Source of the DNA: Karalla daura
Taxonomy: Eukaryota; Chordata; Actinopteri; Chaetodontiformes; Leiognathidae
Direction: 5' to 3'
Length of the DNA stretch: 64,000 bases
Assembly (NCBI GenBank): GCA_029224185.1
Contig: CM055200.1
Coordinates: 6,789,099-6,853,098, forward strand
The notes beneath the pieces were generated by a model. The model had not been told where the DNA came from and ran no database searches. It saw nothing but the letters and a program-made list of their open reading frames with translations. Position numbers and translations under genes: made by a program. Shown piece by piece: positions 48,361 to 60,259 of this stretch. Numbering within the stretch: position 1 is the stretch's first letter; every line of letters begins with the position of its first letter.

Positions 48361-48694
48361 TGTTTCAACATGAGATGAAACACAGCTACAGTAGTAAGCC
48401 AGACACGAGACTCACTAATATTCCATTACGTAGCGCTCTTTTCCGCAACAAGGCTGCGGGCCGCTCACAGGCACATCATACAGCCATGATTAAACATTTA
48501 GTCCGCAGATTAGTCGCCTCCAGGGAGACGGTGATTACATTTACTTTACTTTTGAGGAATTTCGCTGACGGTCCTTTCCAGAGAGATTTATCGTGACTCC
48601 TACAATAAAATAAACTCTAATTCATACGTTTGCTTTGGAGACTAGGAGCCGAGGTCCTGATCCAGAACAGAAGTTCACATGGAGCAGACAGGTC

Positions 48695-48755
48695 CGCGCA
48701 GGCCGGCGGGGGAGGAGGAGGTGGAGGAGGGGAGGAGGGGCTGGGGGTGCGCGCA
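48695..48755 (+). repeat. G-rich (GGAGG)n tract
   Basis: GGCGGGGGAGGAGGAGGTGG followed by GAGGAGGGGAGGAGGGGCTG and GGGG. It has multiple G-runs compatible with a sense-strand G-quadruplex. Confidence 0.7.
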
Positions 48756-49410
48756 TTTAATTTGTTTAGCTTGGAAAATCACAACAACATCTGGACTCTA
48801 GTAGCACCAAACAATCACAGAGAGGCCTGAAAATGTCAGTGCTTCTCCTGGGTCTAACAACTCCAGGGCTGTGGTGTCGCCGATATCCGATCGTCTCTTG
48901 GTCTGAAACCTTCAGCCGCAAAGTCTCCACAACTGTGTAACAAGCTCCTAAGTGACGCAGCCAGCATGTCAGTAATTATCACATTTAACTGTTGGTATTG
49001 AGGTCGTTGTATTTGCAATGGGAAACGATAAACAAATATGAAAAAACAACATTTACGTTCACACTGATTTGCACCAGTCTGCGTGAATAAAAACCTGTTT
49101 GCCACGAGGACTGCGGCGTGTGATGTTTGAGGCAACAGAGGAACAGATTTTCCATCTGCCAGCAGTTTGCTTGTGGTTATAATTAGTCGTCTCAGATCAG
49201 ATATATGTGTAGAGAACCAAACCAGCTCTGTGTTTTTGTGTTCGTTTTAATCATCTTTAAGCTTATTTAAACCCTCAAACTAAATGAATTGCCATTTTGT
49301 ACTCTAATGTTATCTCCTCTTTTTTTGTTTCCCTGTTTGTTTGTTCTCCTCATGGGTTCCCTGTGGCGCGATGAATAGGTGAGTACCTTTCACTGCCTCT
49401 GGCCATTTCA

Positions 49411-49431
49411 AACACACACACACACACACAC
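49411..49431. repeat. (CA)10 microsatellite
   Basis: Perfect short run. Confidence 0.9.
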
Positions 49432-49596
49432 ATCGCATCACGATATTAAACATCACGCCAATGCAACAAGTGTCATAGCATTTTAAGTAGCCTTCCTTGA
49501 CACCTTCAATAGCTTGTGTGTCTGGGGGAGCAGCTGCTCTAATGGATGGAAAAATCTCTTTACACACTCCAGCACAAAATCAAACCATTCCTTACT

Positions 49597-49612
49597 CACA
49601 CACACACACACA

Positions 49613-49669
<57 letters not shown>
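49597..49669. repeat. (CA)36 microsatellite, one TA interruption
   Basis: A 73-bp CA tract. It contributes most of an artefactual His/Thr open frame. Confidence 0.97.
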
Positions 49670-49672
<3 letters not shown>

Positions 49673-49809
49673 GAAACGGCAAAAGCAAATCTGCATATGT
49701 GCATTAATGTGCAACCTGCTATCCCTCACAACATACCCCACACACTCTTTTTTCTCTCTTTCACTCTCTCGTCTGTGGCTTGAACTCATTTTTTCTCTCT
49801 TTATCAGTT

Positions 49810-49812
<3 letters not shown>

Positions 49813-49858
<46 letters not shown>
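49813..49858. repeat. (CA)23 microsatellite
   Basis: Perfect 46-bp run. Confidence 0.97.
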
Positions 49859-49862
<4 letters not shown>

Positions 49863-49899
49863 CACACACACGTTTCTCCTCCGTCTCTTGCTTCTTTTG

Positions 49900-50870
49900 G
49901 CAATCCCAAAGAACACTGTCATGGTCCAAGTCCTGCTATTAATAAAGTTATTTCAGCCAAAAGTGCCTCGCTCAGTGATGGTTCTGTTTTTCTCTCAGTA
50001 AGAGACTCTGGCACGGAGCCGGTGTCGTGGAAGATTAGATTTCAAATTAGTCAAGATAAAAAACGCTCTGAGATAGTTCGGATTAGTTCACGTGATCCCT
50101 CATTGTTTCACTGCAGCCGCTTCAGAAGTGTAATTGTGCAGAGTGGATGTCCAAGCTTCTTTACTATGTCTAAATATCTTTCAGGGTTAGCAATATCCCA
50201 GCCTTCTTTTCCTCCTACAAAAATGATGTGCAGTGCTCAAATGAACTGTCAGTACAGTGTGCCATCGCTGCAGCCTGAAGTCAAGCGGCTCTTGGACATA
50301 ATCAAGTTGTGCTAACATTTTGATGAAATTTATGATCCTATAGTCACTCCTGCCTAAAATGGCCACCAGCATGTTCGGCACACCCTTTACAGAGTGTGTC
50401 ATTGTGTAGAGATACTGTAGATTTGACCTTAATGGAAACAAATGGATGCCTGCGAGATGGAAAATCAATAGGGAAACTCTTACAAGTTCAGTATTGCTCT
50501 AAAAAGCTTTCATAACTCTGTTTCTGGTCAGTGGGTAATTAAATATGATTCGGATGAATTTTGTCTAATGTACCTGTTCAGTCTATAGCCCCTATGCAAC
50601 CCTACCCCACTTGGAACATCAATTAGTAATGAGGGAATGGAAAGAAACCAGAGCTTATCTTTGATCGCTGTGCACATATCAGACCCTTCAAACCCTGTTT
50701 GAAACGCAAACGCAAATGCACGCACACTCATACGTAGACGTGCACTGTAAAGCATTTGCATCCCGCCACGACGGAGTCTGCACTCACGCTTGTCTGCTGT
50801 ATGGAAGTGCAAAAAGAAAAGAAAAGCGGCCACACTTGCCATCACAACAGACAGCTCAGGAAATAGCTAG
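49900..50870. other. Intronic sequence, no gene recognised
   Basis: Unique-looking sequence between CA tracts. The open frame 49497-50315 is repeat-driven. Confidence 0.35.
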
Positions 50871-50880
50871 CGGTCCTGGA

Positions 50881-50890
50881 CACACACATG

Positions 50891-50921
<31 letters not shown>
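50881..50921. repeat. (CA)n microsatellite
   Basis: CA run with a TGCATA interruption. It is the first arm of an inverted pair with 51044-51134. Confidence 0.93.
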
Positions 50922-51042
50922 CACACATACACTTGGTGCTGGCTCCAGTCTTGTCAATGTGTAACAGCTGGGCACGGCTTCAGTCACAGACGCAAGTAAA
51001 AAGGCATGTAGCCACAAGGCTCTCGAGTGCTTCTGTGTGACT

Positions 51043-51043
<1 letters not shown>

Positions 51044-51075
<32 letters not shown>

Positions 51076-51101
51076 TGTGTCTGTGTGTGTGTGTGTGTGT
51101 G

Positions 51102-51134
<33 letters not shown>
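51044..51134. repeat. (TG)n microsatellite, interrupted
   Basis: A 91-bp TG tract with two CTGTGT-type and one TTG interruption, inverted relative to the CA tract 122 bp to its left. Confidence 0.97.
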
Positions 51135-51137
<3 letters not shown>

Positions 51138-51281
51138 ACCACCAGCAGGAGCGTCCACGAACAGATGATTTTGTTACAAACACGCAGTCCATGATCTTTA
51201 ACTTGATTATTGATATGAGGAAATGATCACCCTCAACGTTTATATGTATAGGCCAGTCGATTTATTTATATATTTTTTTCT

Positions 51282-51282
<1 letters not shown>

Positions 51283-51349
<67 letters not shown>
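51283..51349. repeat. (GATA)16 microsatellite
   Basis: Pure 67-bp GATA run preceded by an A/T-rich TTTATTTATATATTTTTTTC segment. Confidence 0.97.
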
Positions 51350-52890
51350 CATTACAAAAATCATAGAGTGAAAAAAGGAGGAATAACAGACAAAAGAGTC
51401 CTAAGGAGACATGTCTGGATGCAAAGTGATTCAAGGTAGACTGTTAAAGGAAATGGTCTAAAGATAGAGATAGAGATGAAAGAGCACAGCTAGAAAGTGA
51501 CAGAAAAAGAATCCATGTGGACAAAGCAGCACGTGGTGGTTCGTGCTAATCAGGGCATGGAGGAGCCTCACACGCTGCTCTTGGTGGGGACCGGCCCTGG
51601 AATAATGTTCGGGCTGTGACAGAGCCCTGTGGGAGCGGGTGGGAAGTGTGTGCCAGCATACTAGTGGGTGTCTGTCCGTGTTGCCAGAGACTGGGGGCAA
51701 AGCAGCATACTCAGCAGCCCCGCCTCTGGCAAATGGATGAATCAAGGTGAAGGTTGGATTTGGTTATTTTGACTCTGTGCAGTTGAGAGATTTTGATTGA
51801 ATCTCTTCCTATGAATCCAGACCAGGCACCTCTCAGTAGGTGTGATTCTCATTCCCTCTAGAAATATGGTAAAATCACAATAGTAAACTCGTGATGGAAA
51901 CATCCTGTTTTTGAAAAACCTTCCAAATGTTACTAAAACATTTCAGACATGTCGATACATAAGTTTATAGTTTATAGTTTAGAAACAGTTTCATAGGTGG
52001 TCACATGACCAGTTCGCTTCGAATAAGACCGCGCAGTATGTCACAAGAATGAACTTATTCTAAATCTATTCTAAAATATCTGAATAAACAGTGCTTTGGA
52101 CATTCGTCTTTTTTGAAGTGGACTCTTTACAAGGTAGATTTTGATAGGAAATTACTGCCCATGTACAAAAATCACTACAAGTAGTTTATTGAATTTTAAA
52201 CTTTTTGTATTTTATTTGAATTTTGTATCTTGTGTGCCTTCTGCAATTTCTACGCTGTTAAGGTACAAAGCAGGCAAAATATCGGCTGGACGGATGTATC
52301 TCTACTTTTGGAGAGTCACCCTTTTCTTGCATTTCTGTAGTTCATGCCAGTTTGAACTTTAAACTACTTTAAAGTCGTCTGTGTTGAAACAGACACACTT
52401 TTACCTTTACTCAGGAATACACACAGCACTATTTAGGCCACACCGCAGTCTGCTCCGTCAAGGCCACAGCAGTGGCTTCTTGAACCAGGGGCTCTCCATC
52501 TCCTCTGTGATGGATGACTTTTAAACTCTGGTGCAAAAATGGAAACAGTCGTTCAGGCGCTTGCTTTTAATTTTCGGCAACTGGCACCCGGGCCTGACAT
52601 TTTCTGCGGCCCCCGGCGCTTTTAGTGGAACGTTCCTGCTGTCAAATTCCCGTTTTTGCCACGAGAAATGGCTCCGTTCGACACCAAGTTGCTTACACCC
52701 GCCGCAGCAGCAGAAACCAAGCGACGCTAGAAAGCTCAGGTCGACGGATGGCATCGAGCAGCTCAATCATGTTCGGTGATTCCATCAAATCAATACCAAA
52801 AGAAGATGTGAAGTGTGCACACGCACAGATGTAGCCATGCCGCACAGGGCGGCGGGATGGAAACAGATGGTCGTCACATATGAGCACATG
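51350..52890. other. Intronic sequence, no gene recognised
   Basis: Unique-looking sequence without exon, RNA or clear element signatures. Confidence 0.35.
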
Positions 52891-52892
52891 AA

Positions 52893-52921
52893 ACACACAC
52901 ACACACACACACACACACACC
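52893..52921. repeat. (CA)14 microsatellite
   Basis: Perfect run. Confidence 0.95.
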
Positions 52922-52999
52922 CACTGCGCGTATCTCATTGATATGGCCCTCAATCATAAACAACTATATTACACACATTACGCACAAACAGACGCACAC

Positions 53000-53300
53000 A
53001 TTAGATTGCCCACAATTTCCCCTCCAATCAGACATCAAACGGCAGTTTGAGGGTTCCCGTCCAGAGCTTTTGATCTGGTTAAATGGGTGTCATTGGGGCA
53101 CACGTTTCTCCCATCTCCCTCCATCAGCAAACAGCCATTTGTCCCTATCGTTGATTATCCGTCTTATCTGGAGGCCATCAGCTTGGCTGATTAGGACATT
53201 CCCAGAATACCATCTTTTCCTCGCTGCTGGAATGTCTGCATTTCTGCTGCTTGTTAAAATGTTGGCTCCAGACGCGCACGATTCCCGTCCTTCTCACTCT
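53000..53300. other. Repeat-free block, candidate regulatory element
   Basis: Unique balanced sequence with short TF-like cores (TGATTATC, CTTATCTGG, GCTGATTAG). It has no coding signature. Conservation is not testable here. Confidence 0.2.
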
Positions 53301-53309
53301 CAGTCGTAA

Positions 53310-54740
53310 TACTGCTGCTTTGGTTTCCTCTGTCCTCTCGTGCAGCTGCTAATAACATCAACGTTATATCACGCGGCCCTTCAGGTTTTCCTTGTGCTCT
53401 CCTAGTGTGAGACTGTCACTGAGACCGAAGAGTGCCCCTGCGCCTGTAATTCATCGGGCAGGAAAACAAGCAGTGATTGGAGGTTTTTCACCGCTCTGCA
53501 TCACTCTCTGTATGTTGACAGCAGGCCGTGGTGAATGGAGCGGTCACATAGCTGTGATGTGTGAGGTGTGCAGCCTGCCGCCTGCAGCTCCTTGTGGAGC
53601 TCGGGCAGCTCCTTTTCCGTCTATGGTTGTATGTCAAACTGCTCTGAATTAAAAAAAAAAAAACTTGGAAAACAACAAAGTCTTATTTTATTGATGCATT
53701 TGTGGTAAATGATAACAGAAAGCCTCAAAGTCTCATGTACTGTTTTACAAGCCTTTCTTCAATCCCCCGTTTTAGTTATTTCAATATTACTATCCATTCT
53801 AGAACAGATCTGGCTCCCTTACATACTTATCTGGCAACCACACACTGCCTCTACTCTGATTGGCTGCCTACCTGCCTCTCATGTGAACGATTACGTACGT
53901 GACTTTAGCATGTGACCATGCTGAACAACAAAGCTCAGCAACTATTTCCTGAACTAACTGACATCTGGAGTCCCAGCTGTGGAGCGTGTACACATCCAGC
54001 CTAATTTGTTTGAGCCAGAATCAGAGGAGAATTCAAAATTCTAAACTTATTTGTGAATGAGGATATGATGATGTTTTCTTTTTTTTTCCTCCTGGGTCTC
54101 CTTTAATGTGAAGCAGCAGCCCTACTAATTTTTAGTCCTTCAATAGATACTGCGATGCATCTACCTGTAGTCCAGACAGTGACAACACACCCAAACTGAC
54201 ATTACTGAAAATCTCAAATATTCACTTTGTTAATGACTCCAATTGGCCGAACCATTTATCACATCCATCGGAAAACTGTTTGTGTTTTCAGGTGTGTGTA
54301 CATCTGCTCGGTCCTGCGCGTTCGTGGCGGTGACCGTCCAGCTGGCTCGTGGAAAGATGGCTGTATTTTACCTCTTAGCGCTTACAGCAGTGATCCAGCC
54401 CAGGGCAGAGTCACGCAGTCAGCACGAGCTGCCAGCCTGTATTTCACCACATAGCCGATAGTAACGCAGATATATGGAGCGCGGCGTGCACAGTCAGGAA
54501 GCACACAGCGCTATATTTTCCCTTCTAATTACATTCCTCTTCTGTCTGCCACTCATGCCCCTAATGGTCAGAGAGGCAGTGTTTTCCTCCGCCTCCACCC
54601 CTCACTAGTCTCTCCAAGTCTCCTCCACGGTGTTGAGACTAGTTTCCACTGGTATTTAACAGCTTGTAATAATCAAAGATGAGTTTTCCTGCCTTAATGT
54701 TCCTACAGAACATCCTTCTCCCATCCTTGTGTTTCCCTTC
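53310..54740. other. Intronic sequence, no gene recognised
   Basis: Contains an A13 run near 53650 and a T run near 54080. No exon or RNA gene is visible. Confidence 0.35.
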
Positions 54741-54747
54741 TTTTAAG

Positions 54748-54900
54748 GTCTTTAGGTGCATAAGGTGGCAATTTATAGCCTCCAGGCAACTTTAATGCAT
54801 GTTTTTGGGCTGTGAGAAGAAATCAGAGTACCTAGAGAAAACAGGCCACCCCCATCATGTATGCATGAGCATTATTGTACTTGAGAGGGCTCACACTGTG
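54748..54900 (-). mobile_element. Teleost interspersed repeat fragment
   Basis: GGTGGCAATTTATAGCCTCC, TGCATGTTTTTGGGCTGTGA, GAAATCAGAGTACCTAGAGA, AAACAGGCCACCCCCATCAT. This matches the same family order as 39336-39520. Confidence 0.6.
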
Positions 54901-54909
54901 CAGCATTTA

Positions 54910-56060
54910 GTCTAAAAGTAATTGGGTGAGAGAAATCTTAAGATACAAAACGTTGTCTCCAAAATGTTTTTAAATGGATCTAAAAATAAAAGTGCTGTGA
55001 AATCTGTGATGCTTGAATGGTGTGCTATTTTTTCTGCACCACGCGTCACGTTATTAAAAGCAATCCTTCAGGAGCAGTCACAGAGATGAGGGGCTGTGAC
55101 GTAAAACTGTGTGTTTGCTTCTCCCCCATAGGGAGCAAAAACATAATTGTAAAGCGTATATTGTTTCTATGGCTCTCGCAAACACACAGACTGCTCTCTT
55201 GGTTTCTCAGTTTCTTCTGAGGGTAGAGAGAAAGAAAAGAGGGAGACAATAACAAGAGGTATAGCTGCTGATTTCTCTCTAGCCTGCAGGGTGACTGCGT
55301 CCCATTTCCACCAGACTGGAAATGGGGGAAATCTCCTTTTTCCTATTTGTCTCTTTCATTCCCTCAGAGTGCCTGCATCCCTCCCTTACTTCTTTTTCAT
55401 TGCTTCTTTTCTCCTTGTCAGTGTTTTAAAACATCAAAACCCCACAATTACTAATCTTTCAACACCATCTGTGCAATTTATTGTCCCACAGGAGCAAAAG
55501 GATCTCAAAATTACACAGTTATTAAGAACCTGTCATCTTTGTAGTAAAGTGATTTGACAAGAGTTTCCTATTAAAACCACATGAATTGAAAGGTCTATTT
55601 TTACAGTAAAATCTCTGGGACTCCATTAGTTGACAAGTTGAGGGAGAGGATGGAACGGGTGAAGCGTCTCTCAGAAACACAGCTCACAGTAATCAGACCT
55701 GAACACCTGCAGGGAGACATTTACTGAAAGAGCCTCAGATCTTTTCTCTCACCGGTCATCCATCTGACTCACTAAAACAAGCGTCAGAGAGGTTGTCTAT
55801 TTGTATGCACCAGGGTGTCTGTAAAATGTTCTTTGGAGGGATATGTATGTAACACCTGCAACCTACGCCTACTGTCGCAGAAACTCAAACTGCTCCTGAA
55901 GTTCAGCCTGGTGTGTGAGTGGATGCAGCTGGACCTCACACACTGTATGAATATGTATGGGGGGGTGAATGTTGCTCAAAATGGAGAAAGGGCTTTGAGA
56001 TTCACAATACAGTACAATTCACTTATAATGTGTGCACAAAGATGCTTAAAATTTGGCTGA
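54910..56060. other. Intronic sequence, no gene recognised
   Basis: Unique-looking sequence. No exon could be supported. Confidence 0.35.
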
Positions 56061-56074
56061 TTATACAACTTACA

Positions 56075-56250
56075 CATGAAGGTTCACACCGGGGTGTAGG
56101 TGTCAGTGTGAGAGTGAATGATGTGTGTGTGCCCCCTTTGGTTAACTGGAGACCCGCCATCCCCTGCCTTCGCCCCATCTACATCTGGGTAGGCACCAGC
56201 AGACCTCTATGTTGGGTTAAAAGCAGGTTCACAAAATGGATGGAAGAATC
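56075..56250 (+). mobile_element. Teleost interspersed repeat fragment (3' half)
   Basis: GGTGTCAGTGTGAGAGTGAA, GTTAACTGGAGACCCGCCAT, CCCCTGCCTTCGCCC, then CACAAAATGGATGGAAGAAT. It shows the characteristic ATGGATGGA end of this family, here in opposite orientation to 54748-54900. Confidence 0.65.
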
Positions 56251-56759
56251 ATAAAATGACTTGCGTTCACATTTTCTCCTTTCATAAACCCCCTTTACTT
56301 GGACACATGCATTTGTGACCGTTCTGCTTATGATATGCCAAACAGAAACTAAAAAGTAATCCACAGTTTACTCAAAGGATTAAATGCAAGTGTCTGATCT
56401 GCCCGGCACATCCCTGTGCATGCGCGTGGCATCGATTCAGACCTTTTTCACAGACACCTTGTTGACATTTACCCTTCCCATCACCTGGACCTCGCTTGGA
56501 GGCAAAATGGGGAGAAAGAGAGTCAGTGTCACACAGGCTGATCAGAATCTGAACCCGTACAAAATCTCTCCTGTGCGCAACCTAAACCTTGGGGGATCGG
56601 GAGGAAGGAGGCCAGATGGAGCCGTGTGGGCCGCCGCATGTGTTGACGCACATGATTGCGACTCAAGCTGAGTGTAGAATAACAGCAAATTTGCATATTC
56701 ATGCTCACACACACACACATGCGCACTCAACACTCAAAATGCCATAAGCGGCACATATA

Positions 56760-57000
56760 CACTGTACGGCACGGAGTCGCGCTTAGGTTGCCATTAGCGG
56801 CACCAAGTCAGCCTGTTAAGTTTCCCTGTCTGGGCGCGAAGGGAAGCAGTCAGCCATCTGGCGGCCTAATGAGCCGACCGCGCTCCACCGAGGCCACTCG
56901 GCAGCGCAGAGTCACCCCTCGGCTCCCCTCGCTCACAGCGCCGCGGCTTGTTCGAGCCTCTCGCCCCCTCCCCGAGCTCTGCTGCTTCCCCACACGGCCC
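56760..57000. promoter_or_regulatory. CpG-rich islet
   Basis: CpG clusters (GGGCGCGAAGG, GCCGACCGCGCTCCACCGAGG, CACAGCGCCGCGG). It lies between AT-rich flanks and carries no recognisable product. Confidence 0.3.
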
Positions 57001-57234
57001 TTGACATGATCGGTGTGTTTTGTTGACCCGTTTGATGTTTGTTTTGCTTTTCACTAACCCCCCCCCGTGAGGAAAGTTTGTCACATCGAGCTAATTATGC
57101 GGTTGTCACCCTGCTGTTGATTACATGTGTGGTAAAGCGGGGGTTTCATAATCGTTGAAAGAGGCAGAGCGTCTTGAAGTGCAAATTGATGGGCACGGGA
57201 AGTTGTACGGCGTCAGTTCTTCCCGGTTTTTGTC

Positions 57235-57350
57235 AGCAAATAGATCCTGGACAGGTCACTGGTCCATCACAGGATACACACACCGTTCACTCTCACACTC
57301 ACACACAGGGGCAATTTACAATCTGTGATTTGACTGGTGGAGAAAACCCA
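57235..57350 (-). mobile_element. Teleost interspersed repeat fragment
   Basis: GATCCTGGACAGGTCACTGG, TCCATCACAGGATACACACA, CACTCTCACACTCACACACA, GGGGCAATTTACAATC. This is the core of the same family as 39336 and 42826. Confidence 0.7.
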
Positions 57351-57749
57351 TGCTAAATAATTAATATTAACTTAATCCCCCTGTAGCCTTCTTAAGTTTT
57401 CACATCCTCTTTGATTTCACAGCATGACGAGAGTCTATTAATGACTGAATGCTCCAAAAATGAAATTAATACATTATATAAAAAGGATCAAATCATGGTG
57501 GCCAAAGGAGGGTTGTCTTAATACATTTATCACATTTACAGCCTTGAATTATCACAAGCAATAGTAACATACAGTACAAGATATCTTAAATTAAATGATG
57601 ATATGAATGACTGATCTTTAATGTGTCAAATCCCTAGTATTATTGTATTCACAGTGCATTTTTTCCCTCTTATCTGAGAGATTGCACACACGCTTTTCAG
57701 TTATTTCACCTGCTCATTTTTCACTGGCCCAATACTGGTTTTCATGTTC

Positions 57750-58440
57750 TCTCTTTACTTAATTAAACTAAACACAAGTTAATTTGCCTGCAGTCTGGTG
57801 ACACATCAAACAGACAAAACCGAGTGCGCCCTAATTAAAATATTTCACAGATCTCGAAATGAGAAATGCACTTTCCACCTTTGAAGGAAATATTGGTTTG
57901 TGCATTTAATTCCTGCCAGGGGTGTAAACAAGCTTTTCAGTCTATCCTCAGACATGCCCGGTTTCACAATTTCCCAAAATAAGTAACAACAACAGTCGCG
58001 GTTCAATTAGCTGTGCGGGCCTTGTACACGTTCAATCACGGCTTTCTTTGGATCCCACCACCGAGCTCTGAGTAATGAGCCTTCGTGCACATGCTGGGAG
58101 CTCCTCAGTAAATGGCATTAATCAAGTGTGCCCACAAAGCCCGGAGGATTTCCTCAGACACAAAAGGTGCAATGGCGTCTGGCGTAACGCGTATGCTATC
58201 GCTGGCTGAGCTACGTTGGAAAATGGCAGTGTTTTGACCGTGGCCACGAGTCGGAGGAAGGTTTATCTCCCGCGTTCACACACGCAGCCAAGCGCGGAGT
58301 TTATTGTAAAATAGATAACTCGAGGCCTTGAACCTCAGAGAGCAGCCGCGGAGCCGTGTCACTAATTCACCGGGATCAGAGGTTTGATTTGGATAAGACT
58401 GTGTTTATGCGTACCCTGATTTCTCAGAAAATCAAACGAT
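57750..58440. other. Long repeat-free block, candidate enhancer cluster
   Basis: About 700 bp with no microsatellite or transposon. It has TTAATTAA (57759-57766), CTAATTAAAAT, TTCAATTAGC and CATTAATCAAG cores in the left half and a CpG-containing right half (GCGTAACGCGTATG, CCGCGGAGCCG). This is the cleanest non-coding, non-repeat interval in the intron. Confidence 0.25.
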
Positions 58441-58636
58441 GAAAAAACGTTTGATATGAAGTTCAAGGGAAAGGAGGAGAACCGCCCCCCCCCCCTTCTT
58501 CTCCCCTCCCTGCTCTGTCAGCACTGACTGTCGTCCTCTGGTGACTGGGATGATTCACTTTTGACTGTTTGTTCAATGTTAAACATAAAGAAATAATATA
58601 CAAATTTACAGGAGCATCCTCTCTGTCCCCCTCTCC

Positions 58637-58646
<10 letters not shown>

Positions 58647-58719
<73 letters not shown>
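58647..58719. repeat. (CA)36 microsatellite
   Basis: Uninterrupted 73-bp run preceded by (CT)n. Confidence 0.97.
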
Positions 58720-58721
<2 letters not shown>

Positions 58722-59351
58722 GTTCTCCATCGGTCTGTCTGACATCTGCTGAACAGCACTCTAAACAGGAGTCTTGGAGTGGTGTTAGTGCTGAGAGGTG
58801 CTGATAGGAATCTGATGTATGTTGTGTGTGTTTGTGTGTGCGTGCATGTGTGCTGCTAAGTCTTTGTTTTTATGAACCCTGTTAGCTGTTGGCTCTCTTC
58901 AACAGTCTGTGTCTAGTTAGCGAGAAGACACACACACACACACACGCACGCACACGCATGCACTAAAAGCTTTCCGACTCTTCTCGCACCCATCACCCAT
59001 CCTCGGTGCATCCCACATCATGGAAAGTTGGCTCCTTTCCGGCCCTTTCTCTTTCTCTCTCTCTTTGACTCTGTACCCCACTCCCAAACTTCACCTCCCT
59101 CCCTCCCTCCCTCCTTCCCCTTCTCCTTTTCCTTCTCTCTGCACTGCAATCACTTGGCTCAGACCAAACAGCTGCTTCTTCAGCTGGTATAGTGGTGAGG
59201 AGTCATCTTCAAATGTGTCATCGGCTCTTGAAACTGCTTATTTAAGTCTCCGTCTGCTGCTCTCGGCGTGTGTTGGTGTGTTTGCTTGGCTTGCGGTCAA
59301 CATGTAAACTTGATGATTGGAATAGACCTAAAAGTTTGTTGAGCTGCAAAA

Positions 59352-59425
59352 ATGAATGTCAGAGTGGTTGTTAGCGCTGTTGTCTCACAGCAAGGAAGTC
59401 TGAATACGAGTTTGAATATAATATG
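59352..59425 (+). mobile_element. Decayed SINE-like repeat head
   Basis: GTTGTTAGCGCTGTTGTCTC, ACAGCAAGGAAGTCTGAATA, CGAGTTTGAAT. This corresponds to the teleost repeat start (..GTTAGCACTGTTGCCTCACAG CAAGAAGG..GGTTCGAATC), with the pol III B-box region decayed. Confidence 0.5.
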
Positions 59426-59560
59426 TGTTTGAGTGTTACTTTTTTTAGGGATAAAGTGGGTGAGTTAATGGATGAGAGCCAAAATAAAAGCAAACTTGAT
59501 TTTTCATAAAAACAGTGGGAAAGTGAAGCACCGAAAGCATTTTGATGCTGTGCTCCTGTC

Positions 59561-59630
59561 ATTTACATGTAGTCATTTAGACACCTTTAGCCAAAACAAC
59601 TCATATCGAGGAGAATTCATTCATGCCGCA
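59561..59630 (-). mobile_element. SINE 3' tail (reverse orientation)
   Basis: TTTACATGTAGTCATTTAGA, CACCTTTAGCCAAAACAACT, CATATCGAGG. In reverse this is the AAGTCGCTTTGGATAAAAGC, GTCTGCTAAATGACTAAATG tail found in many teleost SINEs. Confidence 0.65.
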
Positions 59631-60213
59631 CCAAAAGGATCATAGTTTAGTAATTGCTCTTCTTAACTACAACTGCAACCTATCAAAGGATGAGTGTGCA
59701 CAAGTGGAGGTAGTGTAAGCAGTGGTTAGCAAGAACAGCGGTGCCAGGTGAACATGTAGGACACAAAGTGACCTGGTCTGGAAGGACCTCAAGTCATACA
59801 CTTCGCACAAGGTGCGAGGTGTAGCTGTCAGTGCAACAGGTGGGCGTAATGAATAGAGCCGTAGCCCCTCAGCAGTGGTTTCTATTAGCACAGTTTCACC
59901 TCTTTGATGCTTTGTGGAGTGAGACATTAAACTCCCTCCACCTCCAGCTGACCCAGCTCTTTGAACCCCCGGCGAGGTTCAGCTTTCCTCGTGACGAAGA
60001 AAAAACCTCTGAGAGGTAAGACGGAGAGAACTGGCCTGCGCACACACTGTGTCCTTGGCCCGGGTCTGTTTGGTCAAGTAGTTGCTTAGAAATAAAACCG
60101 TGTGTTTTATCGCTGCCGTCATCAGGTAAGATACTGCGCTCGACTAGATAAACACATGGATTAACTAATAGACTGCTGGCAAGGAGTCGACCTGGCTCCA
60201 TCCCTCTTTCTCA

Positions 60214-60228
60214 CCCCCCCCCCCCCCC
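60214..60228. repeat. Poly-C tract
   Basis: About 15 C in a longer C/T-rich run (60200-60255). Confidence 0.9.
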
Positions 60229-60259
60229 TTTCCCTCCCCCTTTTCCCTCCCCCTGTCTA

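Noticed and set aside
49497..50315. Longest open frame (272 codons, plus strand)
   Set aside because: Its first half is His/Thr from two (CA)n tracts, which lack stops in this frame. The rest has no domain.
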